Source of the DNA: Scleromitrula shiraiana
Lineage: Eukaryota > Ascomycota > Leotiomycetes > Helotiales > Sclerotiniaceae
Assembly: GCA_028455995.1 (NCBI GenBank)
Contig: JABELC010000005.1
Coordinates: 558,001 to 622,000, forward strand
Length of the DNA stretch: 64,000 bases
Direction of reading: 5' to 3'
The position numbers and the translations under genes are program-made. Positions 10,775 through 22,860 of this stretch are shown piece by piece. Every line of letters starts with the position of its first letter. Positions within the stretch are counted from its first letter, which is position 1. The notes beneath the pieces were generated by a model. The model did no database searches, had not been told where the DNA came from, and saw nothing but the letters and a program-made list of their open reading frames with translations.

Positions 10775-12024
10775 ATGCCTGTCTTAGACTTTGAACCCCT
10801 CGTCACTGACGATACTCGAAGTATGATCCTATCAAAAGCAAAAGCAAAAGCTAGAGCTATCAAACGTGCCTCTATTTCCAAAATCAGTACTGATGCCCTT
10901 TCCACTTCTGCAGTTCTTGGCCAGGATCCTTTAATTCCTCCTCAATTACTTGTTTCCGAGATCCCAATCACCAACGAATCCCTCAAAACCGTTCTTCAAG
11001 GTCGAAGAGATGCCGTCGATATCATTATGGGCAAATCTGATCGCCTTTTGGTCGTTTGCGGTCCTTGTTCGCTCCATGATCCAGTTACTGCCATCGAGTA
11101 TGCAACAAAACTCAAGGCACTTTCTGATAAACTCTCCGACGACCTTTGCATCATCATGCGTGCCTACCTCGAAAAGCCCCGTACAACTGTCGGATGGAAG
11201 GGTTTGATTAACGACCCAGATATTGATGAGTCCTTCAAGATCAACAAGGGTTTAAGAATCAGTCGTCAGCTCTTCTGCGACCTCACTTCTACTGGTCTCC
11301 CAATTGCAACTGAGATGCTCGACACTATCTCCCCCCAATTCCTCGCAGATCTCATCTCCCTTGGCGCTATTGGTGCAAGAACCACCGAATCTCAATTACA
11401 TCGTGAGCTTGCATCAGGTCTTTCTTTCCCTGTTGGATTCAAAAATGGTACCGATGGAAGTTTGGCAGTTGCAATCGATGCTATTGGAGCCGCCGCTGCT
11501 AAGCATCATTTCATGGGTGTTACAAAGCAAGGTCTCGCTGCTATCACTAGAACTAGTGGAAATGCTCACGGTTTCGTTATCTTGCGTGGTGGTACCAAGG
11601 GCACAAACTTTGATGCCGAGAATGTTAAGCTCACCAAGGAGACTCTGACCAAGAAGGGTCAAAAGCAAGCTATTATGATTGATTGTTCTCATGGTATGTC
11701 TATTCCGACTTCCAGTTTCTTGAAATTGAGCACTGACTAATAAAACCAGGAAACTCAAATAAGGACCACCGAAATCAACCTAAGGTTGCCGAAGTCATCG
11801 GAGAGCAACTTCGTGCCGGTGAAACCTCCATCATTGGTGTCATGATTGAGTCAAACATCAACGAAGGTAACCAGAAGGTCCCTGCCGAGGGCCCATCCGG
11901 ACTCAAGAAGGGCGTCAGTATCACAGATGCCTGCATCAGTTGGGAATCCACCGTCGATGTTCTCGAGCAACTTGCCGGATCTGTACGTGAGCGCCGTAAG
12001 GTAATCGCCAACGGAAAAGCATAA
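10775..12024 (+). CDS. 3-deoxy-D-arabino-heptulosonate 7-phosphate (DAHP) synthase, Aro3/Aro4 type
   Basis: Two exons, 10775-11693 and 11750-12024, with a 56-nt intron (GTATGT donor, actgactaat branch region, CCAG acceptor), give 397 residues. The enzyme condenses phosphoenolpyruvate and erythrose 4-phosphate, the first step of the shikimate pathway to aromatic amino acids. Type I DAHP synthase motifs are clear: VVCGPCSLHDP near residue 95, GARTTESQ near 200, PVGFKNGTDG near 222, RGGTKGTN near 271, and CSHGNSNK formed exactly across the intron, which fixes the splice. The start is the ATG at 10775 (aagATGCC); an upstream in-frame extension to 10715 would add a Phe/Ser-rich leader not expected of the family. 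The N-terminal extension is about 25 residues longer than yeast forms. Whether it is the Phe- or Tyr-sensitive isozyme cannot be told here. Confidence 0.93.
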
Positions 12025-12612
12025 ATCCATACGTCTAGCGGAGTTTTTCATTTCACGATGGGATGATTTTTTTAGATAAAAAATTGCGGGGGGAAATAAC
12101 AAGTTTTGGGGCGCAGAGGAGTTCTTGCTGCTACAATGTCTATGCTATGTATATAGCTGTCATCTTCTGGGCATTTCGCGTTTCATTCTCATTCTAGTTT
12201 TTGAAATATTGATTTCGGCAAAATTCTTGTCAAAGGATATGAAATAAGTCGTTCTGACCCTCTCATATATTCCGACACTCAAATCTCTTTTTATCAGAGT
12301 TCCTGGATATTCAACTATTCATCTCCCAAAATTCATAGGAAATTTCGGATTTAGATTAAAAAAAAGTTCTACTGTTTAGCAGTGGCTCAAACCAAACCAA
12401 ACCAGAAAAAAAAATGAAATATTTGAACTTTCAATATCTGCTTCTTATCGTGATATGATGAGATTGATATTTGTTTTTATTCCTAACTACATACTGATGA
12501 ATTTCATTTTCCCTTTTAATTCAAAGTTGAAGCAATCATGTGTAATCGCCGATGATTCAATTGCACTGTAAAGATAACTTCACCCAATAACTAAAACCAT
12601 TACAGCAAACAC
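12025..12612. other. Convergent 3' intergenic region
   Basis: Between DAHP synthase (+) and the Ara2-like gene (-). AT-rich with several A or T runs; no gene or clear hairpin seen. Confidence 0.5.
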
Positions 12613-13919
12613 TCAAAGCCTACTAGCCTTATCTAACTCCGTAACCTCTACGTTCTGCAACCGCTTCTGCTCCGTCCCATCACCACCAACCTTCGGCATA
12701 GGAGCAACCTCATCCACAACCCCCTTAATAACCCTCATATTAACGAAGCCCTCTCCAGGACTAGCCCACGCGTAATCCCTCCACTCTTCTCCTAGAATGT
12801 CTCTCACGCCATTGGCTAACGCCTCTACTTCTTCTCTTCTCTTTAAACTCCACTCTTTCTTTTCGCTTTCTACTTTTCTCCCGGGGATGTCAATTCCGTC
12901 TAACACGCTATTCCAGACTCTCATCGTCTCTTCTAATTCCCCAACGTTACTAACGCCCATGACGCTGATGCCCAAACCCCTGCCACTCTTCTCTGGATTC
13001 ACAACCCCATCTAAAGCCCACCTCTCCAACCCCCACCGAATACTAACAACCTCCAACCTGTCCCCCCTCCCCTCCACCCACCTCGCCGCCTCCTGCATCC
13101 TCCCCCTCAACTCCCTAGGCGCAGGATGCCAATCCTCCTTCCCCCCCGTCGGCACCCCGCTACTCCGCAACAGGCCCATCCCCAACACACTCGCATTCGG
13201 CACGCAGTCCACGCCCGCCCTCCTCAACCTCTCCAATCCCCCCCTCAACAAACCATGGTTCTGCACCGTAAAATTCGCATAGCTCATCACCACATCCACC
13301 GGCGTCCCCGTCTCCTGCACTATCATCTCCGCCAGCGAACACAGCACCGGCACCGGATACCCCGATATCCCCACATAGTGGATTATGCCCTGCGCCTGGA
13401 GTTCGCGCAGGCAGGTAATGGCGGCGAGGACTTCGGCGGGGGTGACGAATTCCACGTCGTGCAGGTATACGACGTCGAGGTAGGAGGTGTGCAGGCGGGC
13501 GAGGGAGCGTTGGATGGAGTGGCGGATCCAGGGGGGGGAGTAGTCGAATTCGCTCGAGGCGATGCGGCCGACTTTTGTGAGGAGGTAGTAGGTTGAGCGG
13601 GGGTGGTGGGCGAGGATTTGGGGTTGGATTAAGGCTTTGCCTGTGCTTGGGGGTTAGTTTTTTTGGTTTTCTTTTGGTTTTTGGGGGGAGTGAGATAGAA
13701 GGGTTGGTGTATGTATGTATGTATGTATGTACCTAGGATTTCCTCAGAGGGACCATAGTAAGGAGAGGTATCGAAACCGCAGACACCGTTTTCGAGGGCC
13801 TTGAGGACGATTTCGTTGGTGGGGAGTTTGAAGGGGTCGGCATTGTATTGGTTATTGAATGTTGCGGTGCCGCAAATTAATGGTGGGAGGACGGTCGAAA
13901 GTGGTGGACGGGTTGCCAT
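12613..13919 (-). CDS. ARA2: D-arabinose 1-dehydrogenase-like aldo-keto reductase (Ara2 type)
   Basis: Two exons on the minus strand, 13733-13919 and 12613-13640, with a 92-nt intron, give 404 residues. Aldo-keto reductase hallmarks: FDTSPYYGPSEEILG at 49-63 with Asp50 and the Tyr pair 54/55, then the lysine in LLTKVG and the histidine in VVYLHDVE, which complete the Asp-Tyr-Lys-His tetrad. The splice joins EILG/KALIQP without breaking the frame. Length and sequence style fit Ara2, the NAD-dependent enzyme that oxidises D-arabinose in the D-erythroascorbate pathway; substrate is inferred from family. The intron contains a (tgta)n microsatellite just after the donor. Coding-strand composition switches sharply from C-rich to G-rich near 13385. 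A related AKR with another sugar or aldehyde substrate is the main alternative. Confidence 0.85.
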
Positions 13920-16900
13920 TTTCTTAATTCTTTAGTATTTATGTTGTGGATGCCCTTGTACGAGTAGGTAGTTTGAGTGATATTGATGAGAGAGAGGGGT
14001 ATTTTTGGTGAATGTTATGTTTTGTCGATTATACTAATATCAACAGAGAAGAATGAATGAATGAAGGAAGGAGAGACAAGATGAGAACAGAATGAATTAT
14101 AACATGTCGAGGGTTTATTATCAAAGAGACATGGGACTTGACACTCGGTTGAATAGTCGTAGTAATAATAAATGGGATGAACTTGTTAGATAACGAATTG
14201 AATGTATCGTGAAGGAGGGGTTGCAGTGGGGCATAGATTATTTGGGATGTTTTATCCTCTTACTTTTCCTTTTGTATGTAGCCTTGGCATTTATCTATCT
14301 GATGGAAGGAAGAATCGCGTCTTTATTTATTTATTTGACTATTTGTCAACAAAAGACCTAGACTTATTAATTTTAGATCAATAGTATTGGATAGTACTCC
14401 CGTATGTATTCGTTCGTTCGTATTCGCCGAGGAATTCAAAAACTAGGTATATTAGCAAAAAGACTAATGCAATTGAATACCCTGTGGACTAGATTGTTCC
14501 GGTGCAAGTCTGCAAGATATACCAAGGACTCGATATACATCAAATTGGAAATCGCACATCAATTTAATCCTTCGTTTCGTCTTTCATCTGAAGTGGGAAC
14601 CTTTCATATTTATTCCACTTTTTCGGATTCACGATATAGTATCATCATCTTATCTATTCTTATTTTCGTTTCATTTATACGCGTATGTTGAGTATGAGAT
14701 TTGGAAATAAAAGAGGAGCTGTCATTGCAAAAATCTTTTTTATTATTGATTTATCTTGAAAAGACCCTGCCTGCTTGTCTTGTCGATCTTTTCAGGTACA
14801 GAGAACTTAACTAGATCTCCCCGAAATCCCAATGGTGAGTTCTCCATCTCAACAAATGGGATGAGCCGTCGATTCCTGACTGGAGGATTTCAATCACTGG
14901 TGGATTTTAGGTTTTTCGTAATGGATTTTGAGTGTAATGAATGTTTTGATGAAAATACGCAAGAGATGTCCACGAGTTATGTCGATTGTTCAACGACAAT
15001 GCCATTGATGAATGATCTTCTAATTACCTCGATCCAGTGCACTCTGGAAATGTTGGATTGGGAGATGGTTGATATATCTTGCAGCCTTAATACTTTCTTG
15101 AGCCGTGTTTGTTAGTTGAGAACATATATTCCTACCGTTTCAATCGCATTTGTTTGAATTGGAAAGTGTATAGAAAATGCACCCCTCATTTTCATAACTA
15201 TTGAGAGTGATTACCTTGAGATATTTGAAGAACTCGCAAGACTACATTCAAATAATGACGAGCCAACCGTGAATTGTTGAAAGATTTGAGTCTTGATAGA
15301 AAAGTAATTGAAACCTCGCATGCAAAGTAGTGCTTCCACGACATCTGTTAGATCCAATGTTCAAAACACTGGTGTGAATAACGTATTTAAGCCTGATTGA
15401 AAAGACAACAACCATCAGAGTAATAGTAATGATTATTTATTGATGTAATAATCTGATGGACTTTCCGCAGTCAGGTAATCGGGGAAGCCGACTTCCATCA
15501 CTGAACATGGCATTCCCTATTCAACTTTGAGGTGTTGGAGAAACCGAAGAACTCATACAGCTGTTAAAGAATGGTTACGCATAAAATTTGGGTACGAAGT
15601 ACATATGCAGTAATCTCTATCCACTAACGGTGTTCTAGAATTTATGAGTGCTTGTACGCTTTTGTCGCATTACTTTTTACTACGTAACGTAAATAGTGAA
15701 GGCATGGTGTCGACAACAAGAGGAATATGAGTTCAATTAGATTTTAGATTTCATGGAAGGAAGAACTTGAAAAAGATAAAGTACTCGAGTAGAATACTTC
15801 GTAATGGACTTAAGCTATTATTATTGTTATTGTTATTATTAGAATCTAGATTGATAGCACTGATACTGATCGCTTCTTGGTGTGGCTGAAAACGGTGAAG
15901 GTAACATTGAGACATCTAGACCCATGGCTTGGCTATCTTTAAGGCTATCTTGTAGGTTGTTGGTAAAGTACGTACCGTACAATTAGCAATGGGTATATTC
16001 TAGATGAAATTGATAGTATCTTAATAGTTGACATAATCTTACAAAAGAGAATCTACAGATATATTGTCATTGTCAGTCCACGTCGATATACTTACGATAT
16101 CTTAGGTGTAAACAAACTCTTTTCGTACAGGATTATCCAATAGAAAAGGTCAACTCGGGAAGGGCGGCGAGTACTATGGATGTACTATGTTATTAATCTA
16201 TGTAATAATAAATGATCTTATTACTATGTATCTACTATGTAGCCCTATACGGTATACTCTATCTACTGAATTCCTCTTCATGCATTGGACTTTTGAGATT
16301 GTTCATCTATTAAAATTCGCAACTTCATCGTCATAGAAAGAATTATATATTGAATCAATAATAAATGGCTTGTTATAATCATTGACGGACCACCATCCCA
16401 TCAGGGCTGAAAAGGATTTAACTAATTATCCTCTAATGAATCCACAATGTATCCACCTATTTCATCATAAGTTTCGAAGTTTATATTAATAAATATAAAT
16501 CATATAACCTGAAAGATCATCAGGATCATTCTATGGGTGCGGGATGCGTTGGTAGAAGACTCATTAAAAAGGTAGAAGAGAGATTTTCAAAGTATTTGGT
16601 AATATTAATAAAAGGTTTTAAAACTTAACTGTATACTATGTAGTAATAATAATAATAATAATAATAAGTAGTATGCAGTAGAGTAGTATACAGTAGAGTA
16701 GTATACTGGTGATAAACTAGCTCTACTTCTCTACTATGTGCATAATAGATTACCGGTACTTATTATTATATAGTATGATATCTATGCTATCATATGCTAT
16801 ATGCTATGATATGCTTTGATATGCTATGTTACAAGGAGTAACAAAAACAACACAACTTCAAAATTTAAAATCAAGCTGTGATCATACTATTTCCGGCTAA

Positions 16901-17545
16901 CCATTCTTTTCTTTTCTTTCCTTTCCTTTCCTTCCATTCCCTTTCCTCCTTTTCGTCAAATTCATCTAAAAACATAGACTTTTCTACCTGTCTATCCTTC
17001 CACATATCTATCCACTACCCATCTAAATTTTCATCCAACACAACCTACTCATTATCTATTCAAGAAGAATCATTTTGTATTTCATCAAAAAGGAGTACAG
17101 TGCCATCTGTTCCATCAGAAATGACTTTTCCTTATCTTAAATGTTCCAGCTGATTGATTGATTATAACCACGAGTACATCTCTTCGTCAGTCGTTCCCCC
17201 AAAAAACTTGGAAACAAACAACAACAAAAGAACAAACCAAAATATAAACCCTTGTCGTCTTCCTACGTATTCGAATCAGCTCGTGTGATTCACTTGGAGA
17301 GGTAAACAGGCCCTTGTCTGTGGCTCAGAAATACCGGTAATCCTTACAATCAACACTTCCCCACGCTTGCCGAGAACCTGCATAACTCGAATTCAGAACC
17401 TCACTCCTTACTCATTCTCGAGAAGTTGGTATAATCGATTGAATTACACTTCGCATTTCAATCGAGATAATCTTGGATACTTTTCTTAATAATCCGACCT
17501 CGATGATCTACTGATTATAATTGCTGCAGACATTGCGACTGCAAA
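13920..17545. other. Long AT-rich gene-poor region
   Basis: About 3.6 kb without a supported gene. It carries (taa)n at 16642-16668 followed by diverged gtagtatac/cagtagagta units to about 16710, and tatgctatgata units at 16775-16825. Short open frames exist (e.g. 14756-15115, 119 codons) but show no domain, no codon pattern like neighbouring genes and no splice support. The final 700 bp contain a strong CT-rich tract (about 16905-16950) and are likely the promoter and leader of the SIP5 gene. No transposon ends or reverse transcriptase remnants were recognised. Confidence 0.5.
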
Positions 17546-20172
17546 ATGGGCAATAGTAGTACGAAGGAGTCGCGGGGGCTGGACTCATCATCGGGACATC
17601 GACATCATGATGGCGGAATGAGTGGCCCAGCATCCCCATCCGATCGAAATCCATATAGTTCTCGAACTGGCAGAGGTAGTAGAATCAACCTAGCATCATT
17701 GGGGATTGGTTCCGGATCGAATAATGAGATACCAGAAAGGCGGGAAACGAAAGCGGAAATAAAAGCCAGGAAGTTGGAGAAAGAGAGAGCGGCACGGATT
17801 GTAGAAAGGGAGAGGAGCATCAGGGAAGAACATGTTGATGGAGGGTATTTGGTCACGATGGGTGTATACACAGGAATTGAGGATTTTAATAAACAGGTGG
17901 TGAGGCAACTGATGGTATGTACAAGAGTGGTTGACCGATAGATGAATTATTGTTAACAGACATAAAGATCGAACGACGAATTGCACCATTTTGGCGAGGT
18001 CTGGATGACTTTAAGGAAGAATGGACTGAACACCAATTAGTGGCTGCTGGAAGGGGCCTCCCTATTCCTGCCGCAGACGAAATTCCTCCCGAAGATCTCA
18101 CTAGATCAGAGTCCCCTCATGCTTCGACTTCAAATCTACAGAATCTAATGGTACCACTTGCTTCGCGAACACAGTCTGCTTCATCTGATGCATCAATCAG
18201 CCTTTCTCCATCACATCCTGCATTTAATACCTCGTCTCCGACATCACCCCTTAGTCCACCTGTTTCCTCTTCAATCCTTCGACCGAGGTCTAAAACTCTA
18301 GCCTCTCTAAAGACATCATCTAAAGAGGCCGCAGCATCGGATACAGCACCACGCGAGATTCAGCTCCCAAGAGATCCATATGTGAATGGTCAAGCTATTG
18401 AAGTTTTCTTGTATAAGGATTCTACTGAATGTCCTATTTGTTTTATATACTACCCACCCTATCTCAATAAAACCCGTTGTTGTGATCAAGCAATCTGCTC
18501 AGAATGCTTTGTACAAATCAAGAGGCCAGATCCGCATCCACCTGAGCATGAACACAATGATGCTTCACAACCAACGCCAACCCCCGCTGAAACGGCAGAG
18601 TCAGAATTGCTAGTATCAGAGCCCGCCGCATGTCCTTACTGCCAGCAGTCAGAGTTCGGTGTTACATATGATCCCCCACCATTTCGCCGCGGACTTGCTT
18701 ATCCGAATCCTGCAGGGTTGGCCAGTTTCTCTTCTGCTATGTCATCATCTTCCTCGATCAATACAGCGGGTATGCCAAGTCCGGGTCTCCTTTCACCAAC
18801 GCAAAAACGACGAACTACCTCCGTGTCTGCAAATTCTCCGACGGTTATTACCACGGATCGGATTCGGCCAGACTGGGCGCAAAAGTTAGCCAGTGCTAGA
18901 CAACATTTGGCGCGAAGATCTGCTGCTGCTTCCGCGCTGCATGCTGCTGCTTTTGTGATTAATGGGCAACCTGACAACCGCAGTTTTGGATTCAGCAGTC
19001 GTAGTCGTTTTAGTCGTCGTACTGAGAATAGCAGTCCAGGTGCTAGCGGCGCGGCAACACCATCAAATCGCGACGCAGGCTCTCGGACAGTTGTTGAGCA
19101 GATTGGACAAATGCGCAGGGATGTTCAAGAATCTCATAGTTCCAGACGGATAAGGCGTGATGATCTGGAAGAGATGATGATGGCTGAGGCAATCAGACTC
19201 AGTATTGCAGCCGAAGAAGAACGTAAAAGAAAGGCGGACAAAGAGGCTGCAAAAGAGGCCAAAAGAAAAGCCAAGGAAGACAAGAAGAAGGAAAAGAAAG
19301 AGAGGAAGTCTGTGTATGGCGCGGGGGGCAGCTCCGCTAATGGCAGTGCGTTGAGTCTTTCGTTGTCTGGACTCACAGGTAGGAGAAGAGGCAACAGTGG
19401 CGCTAGTAATCTAGCTTTTGAGGTCACGCCAGAGGACGCTGAAGTACTTACTACAAAAGGAAAGGGAGTGGATAGAAACCCTGCACCTAACCCAGTCAAT
19501 ACGACCGGCAGTGGAGTACCTTCTGCTCGACATCTGGACCCCTCTACAAGTAATACTTTACTAGACATGCATCAATCAGCCTCTTCACCTACAGCGCCTG
19601 ATAGGCCATCTCATCTGCGACAGATGAGTAATGCTTCTAGTGGCTCATCATCGTATGTTGATTCTGGCCCAGGTAGTGTACGAAACGACGCCAATGCTCA
19701 AGGTTCAGCTACAAGCTTCGAGTCTCCGAGTGCTTCAGGGACGAACCTTGATAATACTGAAACTGGCGATTCTAATGGCGGTGCTGGAACGGAATCGATG
19801 TTCAATTTCAGGAGCCTAGCAGCTATGATCGATCACGAAGATGACAATGACAAAGGGGAAAATGCTCAACATGTAGAGCGTATGTATGGATCTTCAAGCA
19901 CCAGGGGAAGCGAAGAAGAGATAAAGTCTGAGGCCATGGATGAAAGTATCGCTACTCTAAGAGCAGGTCAAACACCTACGCCACCCCGTGATGAGGGTGG
20001 TCTTTTGGAGCTTCGTATTCCAGATACAAATGTCAATACGCTTACGAATGCTGATACGCCGGAATTGATGGTCACACCGGAGACACCAGCAGCCACGACA
20101 CGGGCAGACGAAGATGGGAAACAACTGGGAACAAGTTTCCAGCATGAAGGAAGAACAGAGGTAACACAATGA
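17546..20172 (+). CDS. SIP5: Sip5-like protein with RING-like zinc-binding segment
   Basis: Two exons, 17546-17914 and 17968-20172, give 857 residues. The 53-nt intron has a GTATGT donor and an AAG acceptor and joins RQLM to IERRIAPFWRGLDDF, the characteristic Sip5 segment, which decides between two possible acceptors. Residues 278 onward hold a C-x2-C rich stretch (CPICFIYYPPYLNKTRCC, then AICSECF) and, after an insert, CPYCQ, a RING-like zinc-binding arrangement. The C-terminal half is long, Ser-rich and charged, with a Lys/Glu coiled-coil-like segment around residues 540-580. Yeast Sip5 binds the Snf1 kinase and the Reg1-Glc7 phosphatase, linking glucose signalling; that is family knowledge. 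The N-terminus MGNSST fits an N-myristoylation site (Gly2, Thr6), suggesting membrane attachment. Confidence 0.85.
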
Positions 20173-20739
20173 AAAGCGAGAAACTATCGAGGCAGTAGTT
20201 TGCAGATATGAAGTGGAGGGGGATAAAACAATTGCAGGAATAATTTGACGAGGCTCCGAACTCTTTCCTTTGCATGCATGTGGTCGTATCACAAGTGGCG
20301 TTTTACTTGCTAGCGAGATGTGGAATGGATGGTGATATTACATAGTGTTTATAGGCGTAAAAGGGAAGGGAATCTTGTGTTTTGGCAGCAGATTTATTAC
20401 CGTATTTGTATGCCTCTGAGAAGCGGTCTTTTTATTCTTTGAGGTATGGGTCGGGAATTGGGGTAGGGTTATTCGGTGTGGGAACGGGGGGATGAGGATT
20501 GGAGTGGGGATGGGGATTGAGGGGTTGGCTTATGGATAGATCGATCGTATTTATAAGATTATTTTACCTACAACCTTGGTTCGGGATGCGTATTGTGTTG
20601 TGCGTGATTCGATGACTTTGTGTATAATGGGTAAAGTTATAAGATGCATGTATCAATTGGCACAAATTCCATCTAAGACAGGAACTCATGATATAGAAGG
20701 GAAGTAGATGGATGGAATTCATTTTGCATTACGAGATTT
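20173..20739. other. Convergent 3' intergenic region
   Basis: Between SIP5 (+) and RSA4 (-). A G-rich stretch at about 20450-20530 (ggggt/ggga motifs) could be a 3' UTR element or form G-rich structure; nothing else seen. Confidence 0.45.
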
Positions 20740-22431
20740 CTAATGTCTCCAGATACGAATAGCTTTATCTTTACCTCCACTACCGACCTTCTGACCATCC
20801 GGACTCCAATCCACAGCATAAACCTCATCCTTATGGCCAGGAAGATCTACGACATATGTTAGTCTGAAATGTGCGAGAGAACGAATAGGCCACAAAGGCG
20901 GGAGGGGAGTATTTTACCTTCGGCTAATTTATGAGTCCTCATATCCCACACTTTAAGCGTGGTGTCTTTACTTCCCGTCACTAATAACCTTGAATCGGGA
21001 CTAAAAGCACTTTGATAAACGGCCGCTACATGACCTCTTAACGTGTTGATGAATTTTCCGTCTCTGGCGTTCCAAATCTTAGTATGATTGTCGAATCCCG
21101 ACGAAGCGATCAGTAGTCCATCCGGAGAAAACGTGACATGATTGACTTGTTTTTGGTGGCCTAGTAATCGGGCTACGGGCTTGGTGGATTTGGATGGTTC
21201 CCAGAGATACATGGTGAAATCGTCGCTGGCGGAGACGAGTCTCTCTACGACTTCGCCTTGGATTTTAGAGGCTTTGAGGAATCGCTCGTTGGCTTTGGCG
21301 ACTTTTTCTTCGTCTGTTTGGGGGATTTTACCAGTGTGGTCGTGGTAGCCGGTTCGGAGGACGAAGTCGGTGGAGAGCGCGAGATGGTTTACCCAGTGGG
21401 CGTGGGCGTTTAATGAATGAACGAGTGTGCCTTCCTTGGCGTTCCACACTTTGACCGTCTTGTCTTGAGATCCGGTATATATGAATCCTGTTCCTCCCCA
21501 TTTAACACACGATACCGAGCCTTTGTGTCCACTGAGGACGATTTCGATCCGTTGCTGGTTCGTCGACCATATCCTGACGGTGGCGTCTTTCGATGCAGAT
21601 GCTAATCGCGGCTCGCCGGGCTTCTGGACGTGGTATGGCTCCCATGCTAAACTCGTCACCCATTTCGTGTGTCCCTTCATGGGATTCCCCAACTGCTTGC
21701 CCGTCTTAGGATCCCACATCCTAACTGTATTATCCATACTGCCCGTTGCGATGCGTGATTCGTCTGGCGACCAACTCACGGCCAATACCCAACTCGTATG
21801 TCCCTTCAACGTATGCACGGGAGTTCCAGTATCGCAGTCCCATATCCGCGCCGTGTTATCTCCACTGCCGCTCACCATTCGCGAAGAGGTTCGAGGAGAG
21901 AATTGCGTGGCTAGGATGGCTTCGCCGTGCCCGGGTATCGTGGATGCACATCTTGAGACGGATTGGACTCGGAAGACTGCTTGTGGTGCGGCGGATATGT
22001 TTTGCACCTCTTCGGTACTTATCAGGCCGGGAGTTATCAGGGTTTTGTAGATGTTGGTTGGGAATGCGGTGGTGATTTTCTCGGATGATTTCTTGTCTGG
22101 TACAGGTAATGTAAATCGGTATGGAATGTGTTCCGAAGAGTCCTGGGTCATTTGTTAGTCTTCTTTCTATGCATATCCCTTTACTTGCTTGATGGAAACT
22201 TACATGACCTAACAGTGTATTCAACAGTAACTCAAGATTCTTAGGATTGGCATCTACAACTGGCACAAGCACAGGACCTTGTCCTATCGGCAGACCTGTC
22301 GTCTCATCGTAAAATTGTATCCTCAAACTACCAGCATCACTAGGAATTTCCTCGATATCCTGTTGAATTGCAGCTCTCTCAGCAGCATCGGTCCTCTGCC
22401 TCTTACTCGGTGGTGGAAGAACTGTCGCCAT
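20740..22431 (-). CDS. RSA4: 60S ribosome assembly WD40 protein, Rsa4/NLE1 type
   Basis: Three exons on the minus strand: 22204-22431, 20918-22142 and 20846 down to 20740 (introns of 61 and 71 nt), 519 residues. The N-terminal 100 residues form the NLE domain (RIQFYDETTG, PVLVPVV, LLLNTLLG), and the rest is a WD40 propeller of seven to eight repeats with many GH...WD/IW pairs (e.g. VRMWDPKTGKQLG, TLKVWDMRTHKL). The last exon completes the final blade (DLPGHKDEVYAVDWSPDG to AIRIWRH). The family acts in late pre-60S maturation, where the NLE domain contacts the MIDAS domain of Rea1/Midasin. The acidic residue that does this cannot be assigned with certainty here. The start ATG at 22431 is followed by a basic KRQR stretch. 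It is transcribed divergently from MSH4. Confidence 0.93.
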
Positions 22432-22860
22432 GGTATATAAATTATATGTTATAAAAGTGGGTGTTGTCAATTGGTATCAGAGATTTCATGGAGGTTGTTT
22501 GGAGGCTTTTTCCAATTATTATCGCATATAGCCTTTTGGAAAATTATTTTTTTCAGCCTTATGATGGTCTGTGCCCGCACACCCCGCATCACCCACACAG
22601 ATGCGGCCGCTCACTGCCGCCTTGCATATCAAGGAAGCTTGAGCTTGTCAGAACAACTCGAGACAATTTATTTGTTATGATCACCGTCAGACTACAGTAT
22701 ACGATCAACGAATGAGGTTGAATCCCAATGGATTGTTGCAACCATACTGTATACTTCAACTTTGATATATTTACTAACACTTGAATAATTAACTTTTTCA
22801 AAGGCCAGTTGGGAGTCGTCGTTATTGTCCTCGACGACTTGAATGTAATCGATTGCAAAC
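22432..22860. promoter_or_regulatory. Shared promoter region of RSA4 (-) and MSH4 (+)
   Basis: 429 bp separate the two start codons, which face away from each other. The centre holds a GC-richer patch with a NotI-like gcggccgc at about 22603. Shared use by a ribosome assembly gene and a meiotic gene is unusual in expression terms, but no specific binding site can be named. Confidence 0.55.

Noticed and set aside
13920..17545. Transposon remnant in the AT-rich stretch
   Set aside because: No terminal repeats, target duplications or transposase/reverse transcriptase similarity could be seen by eye.
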